Assembly: GCA_028284345.1 (NCBI GenBank)
Contig: JANQRY010000003.1
Coordinates: 806,001 to 870,000, forward strand
Direction: 5' to 3'
Length of the DNA: 64,000 nt
Origin: Hyphococcus sp.
GTDB taxonomy: Bacteria > Pseudomonadota > Alphaproteobacteria > Caulobacterales > Parvularculaceae
Positions 8,753-17,350 of the stretch are shown here, in pieces. Position 1 is the stretch's first letter; each line of letters begins with the position of its first letter. The notes beneath the pieces are model-generated. The model made no database searches and was not told the DNA's origin. It saw only the letters and a program-made list of their open reading frames with translations. The position numbers and the translations under genes are program-made.

Positions 8753-9620
8753 AATTCCCTCCCGTTACATTTTTTTGGACAGTCTTTTTTGACCGTCTCG
8801 TTCGTGTTGTTTGCGCTAGTCGTTTCTCTTTCTGTTAGCGCGCGCGACTTGCTTCTGAACGTTGCGAAAGAACTGCAGGCAGCCCCTCATTTCAGCTCGC
8901 AATTCCTTCAGTCATCCGGCGTTCGTCCGTTCACGGCGAAACCTGTCTTCGAGCTTTTCGGCTGGCGAAATCGTCGGTCCCTGCTCGCGACGACGCGCCG
9001 AACGCACGACCTTGCGCGCCTTAAGCCCGGGCGCATGACTTGATCCCTGCGCAAGTCGCCGCGACGGCGACGTCTTGCATTTGCGGTTCCGTGGCTAACG
9101 GCGTGACGGCAGCCATGAGTAGAACCTCATCATGTACTTACTGTATAATATGAGACTTAGCCCGAACTTTTCCCGGATGTCAAGGCGTTTCGCTAAGCGG
9201 ATGACGCCTCGTCGCCTTGCCCAACGCCAAACCGCCGCGGGCCCGCCCGGGCCAGACCCGCGCCCGTTTCCAGCGCGCTGTGCCTTGAAGCAAAGGCTTT
9301 TCAGGTCGGCCCGACGGCGCGAAGCGCGCCATTTCAGCCGCAACCGGCTGTGGCGCTCGCCGAGAAAATCCATTATGTCTATTATGAAGCGTTTTAGCGC
9401 GGCCCCCGCCGGCGGTTGATCCCGTCGCGGTCAGAATGTGCACGTGCGCCGTATTGGGCCCATGCCCGCCGGCGGACGTTTCGTTGCGTCTGCGGAGTCC
9501 GGCAGTCGGGCATGCGCGTTTGATCCGCTGGCGGATGGATCCCGCGCCGCGCAAATTTCGCTGTCCGGAATTTCCTGTGGAAGCATATTCCCGCCCGGAC
9601 AATCTGTCTAAGGTCGCCCC
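8753..9620. other. Long non-coding gap with one AT-rich imperfect inverted repeat
   Basis: This 868-bp stretch separates the sulfatase (minus) from the aldolase (plus). Frames at 8468-9043, 9095-9373 and 9132-9419 have arginine-rich shadow-like translations and no ribosome sites. The only notable element is the AT-rich site at 9126-9154, which begins CTCAT and ends ATGAG with partial symmetry between, a possible operator. The ACATTTTTTTGGAC tract near 8767 may belong to the sulfatase promoter. Confidence 0.45.
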
Positions 9621-10394
9621 ATGTCTACGAACCGTGAAATCCTTGGCTTTCGCGCGAAGCTCGCCGCCGGCGAGCGGCTCGTCGGAACGTTTATCAAGAC
9701 CCCGACGCCGCACATGGTGGAGATCGCCGCCCTGTCGTCTCTGGATTTCGTTGTCCTCGACGCCGAACACGCGCCTTACGATCCGCCGGCGCTCGACCTC
9801 AGCATCATGGCGGGCCGCGCCGCAGGTCTTGACGTCCTTGTGCGCATCCCGACGGCGACGTCCTACTGGATGCAGCAGGCGCTTGATCTGGGCGCCGCCG
9901 GCGTCGTTGTCCCGCAAATCCAGTCGACGCAAGCGGCGCAAGCGATGGCGCGCGCGGCCCGGTTTGAGGACGGAGACCGGGGCTACAGCAACTCGCCGCG
10001 CGCCGGGGAATACGGCACGACGGACATGCCGACCTATATCCGCAACGCCGATGGCGGGGCCGCCGTCATCATCCAGATCGAAAACCCGCAAGCGGTCGAC
10101 AACGTCAAGGAAATCGCCGCCGTGCCGGGCGTTGACGCGCTTTTTATCGGGCGCGCCGACCTCGCCGTCGCCTATGGCGCGTCCGATGTCGCCGCGCCGG
10201 AAATCGAGGCCATCGCGCGGAAAATCGAGGACGCGGCAAGCGCGAACAACCTTCCCGTGGCGGGCTTTTACGCCAATGCGCAGGCCTACCGCGCGCAAGG
10301 GTCCAAGGGCGTTTCCATGATTGTCCTCGGCTCCGACCAGTTGATGCTGAAAAGCGCATGGGCCGCCGCCGCCGAAGACGCTCGCGCGCAATGA
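9621..10394 (+). CDS. HpcH/HpaI-family class II aldolase
   Basis: A 257-residue metal-dependent aldolase of the HpaI/HpcH/citrate-lyase-beta superfamily. Visible family features are the LVGTFIKTPTPHMVEI N-terminus, DFVVLDAEHAPYD with the catalytic base region, GAAGVVVPQI, IIQIENPQAVDN holding the metal-binding glutamate, and FIGRADLAVAYG, the family signature with the second metal ligand. These enzymes split 4-hydroxy-2-oxo acids into pyruvate plus an aldehyde at the end of meta-cleavage pathways. SD AAGG lies upstream. In this island it is the natural last step after the extradiol dioxygenases and the FAH-family hydrolase at 43570. Confidence 0.92.
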   Translation: MSTNREILGFRAKLAAGERLVGTFIKTPTPHMVEIAALSSLDFVVLDAEHAPYDPPALDLSIMAGRAAGLDVLVRIPTATSYWMQQALDLGAAGVVVPQIQSTQAAQAMARAARFEDGDRGYSNSPRAGEYGTTDMPTYIRNADGGAAVIIQIENPQAVDNVKEIAAVPGVDALFIGRADLAVAYGASDVAAPEIEAIARKIEDAASANNLPVAGFYANAQAYRAQGSKGVSMIVLGSDQLMLKSAWAAAAEDARAQ

Positions 10395-10709
10395 AGCCCT
10401 TGGCGATTTCAGGATCGACGCATGAATGTCATCGATGAAAGCGGACGAATGCGCTATCGTTCCTTGTTCCTTATCGTGATGAATGACGCCGCGCAACCGA
10501 ACGGCGCCGCACGTTAGTTCGTACGCAGAGTCTCGTGACGCAACTAAAAAACAATTTACTTTCACCCTGTTCTGAGGTAGCGTTTTGTTTAAAAATCGAG
10601 GTCAGCCGCGCTGGAAAGGATGTCCCGTGACTTCAATCCTGACCCGCGCAAATCGTAAATCGAAACCTGACTTCGCACGCAACCACCGAATGATTTTAGA
10701 GCGACGTTG
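10395..10709. other. Intergenic region upstream of the flavin reductase
   Basis: About 315 bases without a gene. It contains a direct repeat (CGATAAGGAAC then AAGGAACGATA, read on the minus strand, near 10455-10478) and an AT-rich tract at 10543-10605 (AAAAAACAATTTAC and TTTGTTTAAAAA) that is the likely promoter of the reductase. Separate promoters for aldolase and reductase are therefore likely. Confidence 0.4.
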
Positions 10710-11648
10710 ATGCCCGACATTGATCAGAAAAATTTTCGCACCGCCCTCAGCCGTTTTGCGACAGGCGTCACGGTTGTAACCACGCGCGACAGCAACGGCA
10801 CCCCTGTGGGCGTGACGGCGAACAGCTTCAACTCCGTATCCCTTAATCCGCCGATGGTGCTTTGGTCGCTGGCCAAAACGTCGAAATCCATGGCCGCTTT
10901 CTCCGAAGCGGACCGTTTCGCCATCCACATCCTCGGCAGCCATCAGCGGGACCTGTCCGACCGGTTCGCGTCCCGGGGCGCCGACAAATTCGCCGGGATG
11001 GAAGTGCCGACGGACTCCCTTCCCCTCCTCGATGAGTTCGCGGCGCGGTTCATTTGCCGAACGGCGCATCAGTATGACGGCGGCGATCACAAGATTTTCG
11101 TGGGCGAAGTCCTGGAGATTGACGTCCGTGACGCCGATCCGCTGCTATTCCTGGCCGGCAAATACGGCGAAGCGCGGCGCGCGCCGCCAGAAAATTACGA
11201 AGGCATCGACCCGGACAAGGCGCGGGTCGGCGCCCACTCCATCACGCATATGATTGCGACGCTTTACGCCCAGATCACGGACCGCATTCAAACGCGGCTC
11301 GCGCCGATCAGCCTCAATCACAAACAGCTTGTTATCCTGATCGCCGTCGGCCACCAGGAACAGCCGAAATGGTCGATGATCAAGCAGAAAGTCGAAAGCG
11401 CCGGCATGGTCAACGCCGAGGCGGAGAAAGACCAGCTCGTCGGCAATAACCTGCTGAAAGAAAAAGACGACGCCCTGACGATCACCGATGACGGCCGCGC
11501 GCGATATCTGGAGGCGCTGAGCGCCATCAAGGCCCTGGAAGAAGAATATTGCGCGGGACTGACGCGAAACGAACTGGCGGAAGTGCAAAACGCGCTGCAA
11601 TCCATCATCGACAGAACCGGCGATGGCGACATGTCGATTATCGACTGA
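10710..11648 (+). CDS. Flavin reductase with C-terminal MarR-like domain (C1-type monooxygenase reductase)
   Basis: A 312-residue protein. Residues about 8-165 form a flavin reductase domain (FATGVTVVTT, VTANSFNSVSLNPPMVLWSL, HQRDLSDRFA) that reduces FMN with NADH. Residues about 175-300 form a winged-helix MarR-like domain (LNHKQLVILIAVG, LTITDDGRARYLEAL). This layout and length match the C1 reductase of Acinetobacter 4-hydroxyphenylacetate 3-hydroxylase, whose MarR-like tail senses the phenolic substrate and releases autoinhibition; simple HpaC reductases are half as long. It presumably supplies FMNH2 to the three acyl-CoA-dehydrogenase-fold monooxygenases at 15966, 23323 and 24838, the only candidate partners here. 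A TTG three bases upstream is a less likely start. Confidence 0.9.
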   Translation: MPDIDQKNFRTALSRFATGVTVVTTRDSNGTPVGVTANSFNSVSLNPPMVLWSLAKTSKSMAAFSEADRFAIHILGSHQRDLSDRFASRGADKFAGMEVPTDSLPLLDEFAARFICRTAHQYDGGDHKIFVGEVLEIDVRDADPLLFLAGKYGEARRAPPENYEGIDPDKARVGAHSITHMIATLYAQITDRIQTRLAPISLNHKQLVILIAVGHQEQPKWSMIKQKVESAGMVNAEAEKDQLVGNNLLKEKDDALTITDDGRARYLEALSAIKALEEEYCAGLTRNELAEVQNALQSIIDRTGDGDMSIID

Positions 11649-11794
11649 CCGTTGCGGCGCGCGCCTCAGCCGAGCGGCGGCGAAATCTGTTTGCGATAGA
11701 CGGCGGCTGTTATCCCGGGGCTGACGACGTCAGAACCCGGGATCCAAGGCTCGGTCCTTTCCAGTTCCTCTGTGTACAGAAGAGCCTTGACGCC

Positions 11795-12628
11795 TCATGA
11801 ACCGGCCGGTTTTGTCAGCGCAGACTTTATCCGGTCCATCATCGGGGCCAGGGTCGCGGCCTCCTTTTGACCGCATTCCTGCACGTAACTGATTTTCTTC
11901 TCGTCGACCGTATTGTCGAGCGCGGCGACGCAGGACGGTCGCTCGCGCATGCTCTGATACCATTTAAAGACGCGCGGCAAGTCCGAGCGGAGCGGTTCCA
12001 TGACGCCAAGATGGTCGAGCCGCATTACATAAGGAAGGAGCGAAATATCGGCGAGCGAGCAGCTTGCGCCGCACACAAAGTCATGCTCGCCAAGCGCCGC
12101 CTCCATATCATAGAGGGCCTGCATCCATGACTTAAGCGCGCCTTCAAACGCCGGGTTCTTAATGCCGTGCTCGATGGAGACGCGCCAGATTTCCGCAAAT
12201 TTCGGGTTGGGAATTTTTGCAAGATGCGCTTCCAGCGCTTCCGGGGTTTTCTGCTTCGCCATGAGTTCATTGCGAAAGACCAGACCAACGCTCAACACCG
12301 CAATAGCAACATGCAATTCACTATCGATGCGCTGCATCCAACGGCGCATGCGGGTGCGTTCGATGGCGTCTGTCGGCGTAAAACTCGGCGACTGGGACCG
12401 CGTTTCATCGAGATATTGAATGATAACCGAGGATTCGATCACAACATCGCCATCGTCGACAATCGTCGGGACGACGCCGTTGGGATTAAGCTTCAAATAG
12501 TCCGGCTTGTGTTGATCGCCGGCGCGCAGATCAAGCCACTCCGTTTTCCACTCTTCGCCCTTTTCATGCAAAAGCACCCGAACTTTCTGGGCGCATGTCG
12601 AAAAGTCATTGTCATAAAAGGTGAGCAT
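11795..12628 (-). CDS. Glutathione S-transferase, LigF-like
   Basis: A 277-residue GST: thioredoxin-fold N-terminal domain (about 1-80) with FSTCAQKVR, cis-proline P54 in GVVPTI and the glutathione-binding E65-S66, then an all-helical C-terminal domain containing ASCSLADISLLPYVMRL (the N-capping D). The helical domain (RRWMQRIDSELH... RNELMAKQKTPEALEAHL) has the layout of bacterial beta-etherase LigF-type GSTs, which cleave aryl ethers with glutathione. It is the second gene of a pair, 53 bp behind the other GST. The etherase role is inference; other GSTs dehalogenate, isomerise or conjugate. Confidence 0.85.
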   Translation of the reverse strand: MLTFYDNDFSTCAQKVRVLLHEKGEEWKTEWLDLRAGDQHKPDYLKLNPNGVVPTIVDDGDVVIESSVIIQYLDETRSQSPSFTPTDAIERTRMRRWMQRIDSELHVAIAVLSVGLVFRNELMAKQKTPEALEAHLAKIPNPKFAEIWRVSIEHGIKNPAFEGALKSWMQALYDMEAALGEHDFVCGASCSLADISLLPYVMRLDHLGVMEPLRSDLPRVFKWYQSMRERPSCVAALDNTVDEKKISYVQECGQKEAATLAPMMDRIKSALTKPAGS

Positions 12629-12681
12629 TGCAAATGTTCCTCGTAATGTCGGTTGAATTCATAGCCGGCGACGGAAAACCG

Positions 12682-13545
12682 TCAAGCGAAGCACACGTCG
12701 TTTAACGTTTGGCCGCGCTTTTCCATGTCGCGTTGTCGTTCCGCGACGACGTCGGCCATCGCCGGGGGCGTGGCGATCTCCGGCGCGACCTCGGGACGCG
12801 CGGCTTCTTTCTCAAGCCATGCGGCGAGGCGCGGGTGAAGTTCCGCCAACGGATAGCCGGCAAGCTTCAACCGGTTTGCGTATACGATCCAGGCGATGTC
12901 CAGAATCGAGAAGGCCTCGCCCATGAGATAAGGCGACGACGACAGCCGCGTTTCGATATCGTCAAACGCCGACTTGAACTTCATCGCCGCGTCGCACGCG
13001 ATCTTGTCCGTTATGCCGTCGGCGGAAAGCGTTTCCCAGAACCCGATCTCGCGGGCGATATGGGAGTCCTTTTCTCCCTGAACCGTTCCCGACCCCGTCG
13101 TCGCATAGCGTTCGAGATCCTCCGAGGATTTCGGCGAAACCGGCGGCGCAAAAAGAAACCTGAAACTCAAGGCGCGCAGGTCGAGATGAAGGTCGTCTTC
13201 AAATTTCAGCAGTTTTTCCAACGCGTCGTGATGCCCGGGCGGCATCAGCGGTGGCTCCGGACGCGTGCGTTCGATATGCATCAATATATCGTTGCTCTCG
13301 ATATGAACATCGCCATTGTCGATGAGTACCGGCACCAAACCGCGCGGATTAATGCCGAGAAAAAACTCGGAGAGATTTTCATTCGCCAGGAGATCGAGAG
13401 GATGGGATTCCCACTCCAGCCCTTTGAAATTAAGAAAAATACGCAGTTTCTGCGAACAGGACGACACAGGCGCATGAAAAACATGAAGCCCCGTCCATTC
13501 GAGAACCTCTTTCGTGCGGATGTCGTCTCTGTCTAATTTCACCAT
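12682..13545 (-). CDS. Glutathione S-transferase paralogue
   Basis: A 287-residue GST paralogous to the next gene: APVSSCSQKLRIFL at residues 25-38, cis-proline P72 in GLVPVL, E83-S84 for the glutathione gamma-glutamyl group, then a helical domain with EAFSILDIAWIVYANRL. An ATG three codons upstream (13554) is too close to the AAGG ribosome site, which instead suits this start. First gene of a two-GST unit, with a consensus -35 TTGACA and a small inverted repeat just upstream. Two distinct GSTs together fit a need for stereospecific or sequential glutathione chemistry, as in lignin beta-etherase (LigE/LigF) systems; this is a hypothesis. Confidence 0.85.
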   Translation of the reverse strand: MVKLDRDDIRTKEVLEWTGLHVFHAPVSSCSQKLRIFLNFKGLEWESHPLDLLANENLSEFFLGINPRGLVPVLIDNGDVHIESNDILMHIERTRPEPPLMPPGHHDALEKLLKFEDDLHLDLRALSFRFLFAPPVSPKSSEDLERYATTGSGTVQGEKDSHIAREIGFWETLSADGITDKIACDAAMKFKSAFDDIETRLSSSPYLMGEAFSILDIAWIVYANRLKLAGYPLAELHPRLAAWLEKEAARPEVAPEIATPPAMADVVAERQRDMEKRGQTLNDVCFA

Positions 13546-13587
13546 GGCTTGCATCCTTGCGTAAAACAGGATTTCCGAGGTTGGACT

Positions 13588-13616
13588 CTATGAATATTTT
13601 GTATTCTTTATGTCAA
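13588..13616 (-). promoter_or_regulatory. Likely promoter and operator of the GST operon
   Basis: On the minus strand a perfect -35 hexamer TTGACA (13611-13616) is followed 17 bp later by a poor -10 (TCATAG). Between them lies an inverted repeat GAATA-CAAAA-TATTC (13592-13606), placed where a repressor or activator would act. The TetR gene on the same strand immediately upstream is the obvious candidate regulator, but its own likely sites (TGTCATTATGACA type) differ in sequence. Confidence 0.4.
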
Positions 13617-13670
13617 GCGAAAACCCGGGCGCGGTTGACGCGCGAGCGCGCGCCGGCAAAGCCGGATTGA

Positions 13671-14417
13671 TCAATCGGCGCCGGCTGCAAACGCCGCATC
13701 GGCCCGCCACCAGGAAAGCTTGCCGGGCGCCTCGTTGCACAAACGAGCAAATGCATCGCCGACTGATTTTTCGGCTTTATGGTGCGAGAGACCAAAGCCC
13801 CTCAGCACCATCGCCGTAATATCGCGAATATAAGCCGCGTCCTCCTGGCCGGCGATGATCCGGCGGATCGCCTCATGCTTGGCGCCCATCAACAGATCGG
13901 CGGCGGTGTCGATCGACTCCACGAAGTAATCACCGGTCTCAACGCCGAGGCGAATGTCGCCTTTCACCTTGCTGGAGATCTGGTTCTGTTCGCCGTTTAA
14001 AAGATCGAGGTGAATGATGAACGCGCCCCAATCGGGCTCCATCCACGATCGGGACAGAAAGGTCTGAAAGCCCGTCGCCGTCCGGAGAACAGGGTCTTCC
14101 AACACGTCGTAAACCGAAGCGATGCCGACCGTCATTTCTTCGGCGAGCTTGGCCGCGGCCTCAATGACGGCTTCGTCAAGGGATTCGAAATATTTATAGA
14201 ACGTCCCGCGCGAAACCTCCGCATGCCGAACAACATCCTCGATGACCGTGGATCCGGTGAGCTTGCGGCCCGAGCATACCGTGATGACCGATTGCATCAG
14301 ATGCGCCCGCATCCGCTTTCTTTTTTCGCGGGCGACCCGGACCCGATGATCCTCTTGCGGCGCGCGCGGCTCCTCATCGGAATCCGCCGGCCGCCTCCGC
14401 AGCGATGACGACGCCAT
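13671..14417 (-). CDS. TetR-family regulator
   Basis: A 248-residue TetR-type regulator with its helix-turn-helix at about residues 57-80 (VRHAEVSRGTFYKYFESLDE) and a divergent ligand domain ending in the unusual LSWWRADA motif. The start at 14417 is chosen because AGGGGAAGG lies just upstream; an earlier ATG at 14480 has none. It is a clear paralogue of the TetR protein at 26704 (shared EDHRVRVA lead-in, VSRxTFYKYF recognition helix and xxWW near the C-terminus). It diverges from the P450 gene, and the gap holds two copies of a TGTCATTATGACA-type palindrome, so it probably autoregulates and controls the P450 and perhaps the GSTs. Confidence 0.88.
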   Translation of the reverse strand: MASSSLRRRPADSDEEPRAPQEDHRVRVAREKRKRMRAHLMQSVITVCSGRKLTGSTVIEDVVRHAEVSRGTFYKYFESLDEAVIEAAAKLAEEMTVGIASVYDVLEDPVLRTATGFQTFLSRSWMEPDWGAFIIHLDLLNGEQNQISSKVKGDIRLGVETGDYFVESIDTAADLLMGAKHEAIRRIIAGQEDAAYIRDITAMVLRGFGLSHHKAEKSVGDAFARLCNEAPGKLSWWRADAAFAAGAD

Positions 14418-14443
14418 GACCTTCCCCTGTCCGCAATCGGCAT

Positions 14444-14456
14444 TCTCATAATGACA
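14444..14456. promoter_or_regulatory. Candidate TetR operator, site 1
   Basis: TCTCATAATGACA matches the reverse complement of the perfect palindrome at 14589-14601 in 12 of 13 positions. It lies 27 bp in front of the TetR start codon, where binding would repress that gene. Confidence 0.5.
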
Positions 14457-14588
14457 TATCAGCATTGTTACAGGGGTCAATATGGGCGCCGCGGCGCATT
14501 CGCGCCATTAGGCCCCGCGCCGGACAGAGCCGCGTCAAATAAGCGCTTTACCACAAACCGTCGCCGCTTGACGCAATAAAGGCATTCT

Positions 14589-14601
14589 TGTCATTATGAC
14601 A
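14589..14601. promoter_or_regulatory. Candidate TetR operator, site 2 (perfect palindrome)
   Basis: TGTCATTATGACA is a perfect inverted repeat about a central base, 30 bp before the P450 start codon. Together with site 1 it brackets the divergent TetR/P450 promoters. A third, weaker match (11 of 13) lies at 32618-32630 in front of the BphC-type dioxygenase gene. Confidence 0.6.
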
Positions 14602-14630
14602 TAAATGAAACCATGAATTGACCCGGCGCC

Positions 14631-15827
14631 ATGGCGACGATGCTCAAGATCCCGGTTTACGACGTCGATCTGTTCAGCGATGAAAGCATCCTGAACCCAT
14701 ACGAACATTACGCAAAAATGCGCGAATTGGGGCCGGTGGTCTATGTGCCGGCGCTCGATTGCTACGCCGTCCCCCGGTATGACGAATGCTGCACGGCGCT
14801 TCGCAATTCAGACACGTTTATCTCCGGCCGCGGGATCGCGTTCAACGCGCCCATGAACGAGATCACCCACTCGATCATCACCAGCGACGGCAAGGAACAT
14901 GCGTTTTTGCGCAAGCTCGAATCCGCGCCCTTGGGACGTAAAGCGCTCGATTCTCTCCGTGAACGGATCTTCGAAACGGCCGAAAAGCTGATTGACGATC
15001 TCGTTGCGCAAGAGGCGGAGTGGCGCGACGGCGTGAAAGACATCGCCTACTTCCTCCCCCTCACCATCGTCATGGAACTCGGCGGCCTGCCGCCGGTGGG
15101 CCGCGCGGAGATGTTGCGCTGGGCCGCGGCGTCTTTCGACTTGCTGGGCCCCATGAATGCGCGCGGACAGGCGGCGCTCCCGGTGATTCAGGGCCTGCTC
15201 AACTATGTGATGAACGATATCGACCGGATCGCCGTCACGCCGGGCAGTTGGGCCGACCGGGCCTTCCGGCTCGCCGATGACGGCGTCATTGCGCATGAAC
15301 AGGTCGGCCACCTGCTTGCGGATTTCATCGCGCCGAGCCTCGACACGACCATCGCAGGAACGGCCAACCTGCTGATGCTGCTGGGCCAGAACCGCGATCA
15401 GTGGGAGCGGCTCAAACAAGACCGGTCGAAGATCGCGAACGCCATCGAGGAATCGCTGCGCGTCGAAACCCCTGTTCGCTGTTTCGGCCGCTTCGTCGCG
15501 GAAGAAACCGAGCTTGGCGGCGTCCCGTTGCCCGCCGAAAGCCGGATCGCCGTCTTCTTCGCTTCGGCCAATCGCGACGCGCGCAAGTTTGACGATCCCG
15601 ATCGCTTCAACATCGACCGAGCGAACGCCCCGGACCATCTTGGTTTCGGAACGGGCGCCCATCAATGCATCGGCGCCAATCTCGCGCGTCTTGAAATGAC
15701 GGCGATCCTGACCGCGCTGCTCGACCGCGTCGATGATCTCGACGTCGGCGAGCCGGTCTATGCGCTCAACAATCTCCTGCGCACGCTGCAAAGCTTGCCC
15801 ATACGCCTCCACGCCGGGACGGGCTAG
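14631..15827 (+). CDS. Cytochrome P450
   Basis: A 398-residue soluble bacterial class I P450 monooxygenase. The heme-binding loop is FGTGAHQCIGANLAR with C346 as the thiolate ligand, the K-helix ExxR is E274-S-L-R277, and the I-helix oxygen-activation segment is APSLDTTIAGT, where D238-T239 fill the usual acid-alcohol pair although the preceding Ala-Gly is Ser-Leu. It needs a ferredoxin and ferredoxin reductase; none is encoded in the window, so electrons must come from elsewhere in the genome. Bacterial relatives hydroxylate or O-demethylate small aromatics and terpenes. Divergent from the TetR gene and probably controlled by it. Confidence 0.93.
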   Translation: MATMLKIPVYDVDLFSDESILNPYEHYAKMRELGPVVYVPALDCYAVPRYDECCTALRNSDTFISGRGIAFNAPMNEITHSIITSDGKEHAFLRKLESAPLGRKALDSLRERIFETAEKLIDDLVAQEAEWRDGVKDIAYFLPLTIVMELGGLPPVGRAEMLRWAAASFDLLGPMNARGQAALPVIQGLLNYVMNDIDRIAVTPGSWADRAFRLADDGVIAHEQVGHLLADFIAPSLDTTIAGTANLLMLLGQNRDQWERLKQDRSKIANAIEESLRVETPVRCFGRFVAEETELGGVPLPAESRIAVFFASANRDARKFDDPDRFNIDRANAPDHLGFGTGAHQCIGANLARLEMTAILTALLDRVDDLDVGEPVYALNNLLRTLQSLPIRLHAGTG

Positions 15828-15904
15828 GCGCGCGCCGAACTACTGGTAGATTATCAGTGTAAAGAAAATTTCGCCTTGACGGGCGGAACAGTCCGACGGG
15901 CGTC

Positions 15905-15952
15905 AAAAAAAGCGCACGGGCGGGCGGCTCGGGAGACGCCGCCCGCCCGTTT
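15905..15952. terminator. Intrinsic terminator between P450 and monooxygenase genes
   Basis: A perfect 12-bp GC-rich stem (ACGGGCGGGCGG and its complement, 15916-15950) flanked by an A-run at 15905-15911, which is a T-run on the minus strand. It ends minus-strand transcription from the monooxygenase at 15966 and probably also the P450 transcript. Confidence 0.7.
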
Positions 15953-15965
15953 GCTGTAGGCCGCT

Positions 15966-17165
15966 TTAGATCAACATCAACGGCGGTTCGACGCCGGCGA
16001 CCATTCGACCATACAACTCATAATTGCTGGGCGCGGAAATCAGCGGATGCAGTGTCCCGACCTTCACATCCTGCCACAGGCGGTTGCCGAGATTGCTGTT
16101 CCAAGAGAACGATCCGCCGCTCACCGTGGCGAGCGAGTCGACGCCTTCCCACATCAGGCGCTCCGCAAAAGCGGTGTCCCGACGAATTTTCGCCCGAAGA
16201 TCCACCGGCATGTATTCGGAGTCTTGCGACCATTCATCCATCTGGCGCACGCCGTCTTCGATGATAAGGCGCGCCGTATCGATCTTTGCAGAGGCCTCGC
16301 CGATCTGGATATGCGTGATCGGCGCCTCGGCCGCCTTGGTGTAGAGCGTCAGCTTGATATCGCGCTTGGGCAGCGTTTCGAGGAAATTCTCAAGCATGTG
16401 ATGGCTGGCGCCGAGCAAGGGATAGGTAAGAATATTGGCCATGAGCGGCATGAACGCGACGCGCGGGAGCGGCCCGTCATAGGTGTGGGGGTGCGCGCCT
16501 TCCGCAATCGGGCCGAGCGGGATGATCCGCTCGTTCGGGATAAAGACGTCTTCCATGCTGACATTCGTGCTGCCGCTGCCGCGAATGCCGCTCGTGTCCC
16601 AGTCGTCGAGAATCTTGACGTCGCTCATGGGCACCAGCGCGATGCCCGGACCGACCTCTTCGCCGTTCTCGTCGAACATGGGCACGCCGAGGAGATCCCA
16701 TGTCGCCTCATAGACGCCGGAATTGAAAAACCAGGTGCCCTTGTCGACATGGATGCCGCCTTCGACAGGACGGATCTTGACCGCGCGCCCGGTGAAAATG
16801 CCGGCCAGCGCCGCATTCGGGTCCGAGAACACCTCGTCGACGACATGTTTGGGAAAATAGCTCGTGAACGCCCAGTTGCACGACGTGACCAGCGTCACGG
16901 CCCAGGCGACGCCAGCATCGCCCTTGCCGATCTCCACGACCGTATCCATCCAGGTCTTCATGTCCGCTTCCAGACCGCCATACATTTTCGGCACGGTCAG
17001 GCCGTACGCCCCGGCGGCGCGCAGTTTTTCAACGATATGCTCCGGCGGGCGGGAAAGTCGGTCGGATTCGGCCTGTGCGGCCCGGAGATCCGGGATCAGC
17101 GCACTTACGGCGGAAACAACATCGGGAGACGAAGACTCAGTGGTGCTCTCTGCAGGCATAGCCAT
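15966..17165 (-). CDS. Group D flavin-dependent monooxygenase (HsaA/C2 type), acyl-CoA dehydrogenase fold
   Basis: A 399-residue protein of the acyl-CoA dehydrogenase superfamily, with an N-terminal helical domain (about 25-140), a middle beta domain (VEGGIHVDKGTWFFNSG, GIRGSGSTNVSMEDVFIP) and a C-terminal helical bundle. The GSGSTNV...VFIP pattern and lack of the usual catalytic glutamate region suit the two-component hydroxylases HsaA, HpaH-C2 and similar, which use FMNH2 from a separate reductase to hydroxylate phenols. The start has GAGGAAA upstream. Last gene of the decarboxylase/Grx-AhpD unit, 185 bp behind it. An acyl-CoA oxidation role is possible but less likely in this context. Confidence 0.85.
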   Translation of the reverse strand: MAMPAESTTESSSPDVVSAVSALIPDLRAAQAESDRLSRPPEHIVEKLRAAGAYGLTVPKMYGGLEADMKTWMDTVVEIGKGDAGVAWAVTLVTSCNWAFTSYFPKHVVDEVFSDPNAALAGIFTGRAVKIRPVEGGIHVDKGTWFFNSGVYEATWDLLGVPMFDENGEEVGPGIALVPMSDVKILDDWDTSGIRGSGSTNVSMEDVFIPNERIIPLGPIAEGAHPHTYDGPLPRVAFMPLMANILTYPLLGASHHMLENFLETLPKRDIKLTLYTKAAEAPITHIQIGEASAKIDTARLIIEDGVRQMDEWSQDSEYMPVDLRAKIRRDTAFAERLMWEGVDSLATVSGGSFSWNSNLGNRLWQDVKVGTLHPLISAPSNYELYGRMVAGVEPPLMLI

Positions 17166-17350
17166 GGCGTTTCCTCATAATATACGTTGTATCTTTTTTG
17201 ACATTAGACCAGGGGCCAAACGCAGGTCAAGCGATTTACGCGTCAATTTCTGCTCCGTTTCGAAGCCCGAAACGCGCCGACAGCGCCCTGCGCGCAAGGG
17301 ACGCTGAATTGCCGGGATTGCGGGACCTGCGAAGAGCGGGCGCCGCCGCG

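Noticed and set aside
9095..9419. Opposed frames in the long gap before the aldolase
   Set aside because: No ribosome sites, basic low-complexity translations, and mutually exclusive.
15966..17165. Calling this an acyl-CoA dehydrogenase
   Set aside because: The fold is shared, but the middle-domain motifs, absence of fatty-acid or CoA genes and presence of a C1-type reductase favour a two-component hydroxylase. Experimental proof is lacking.
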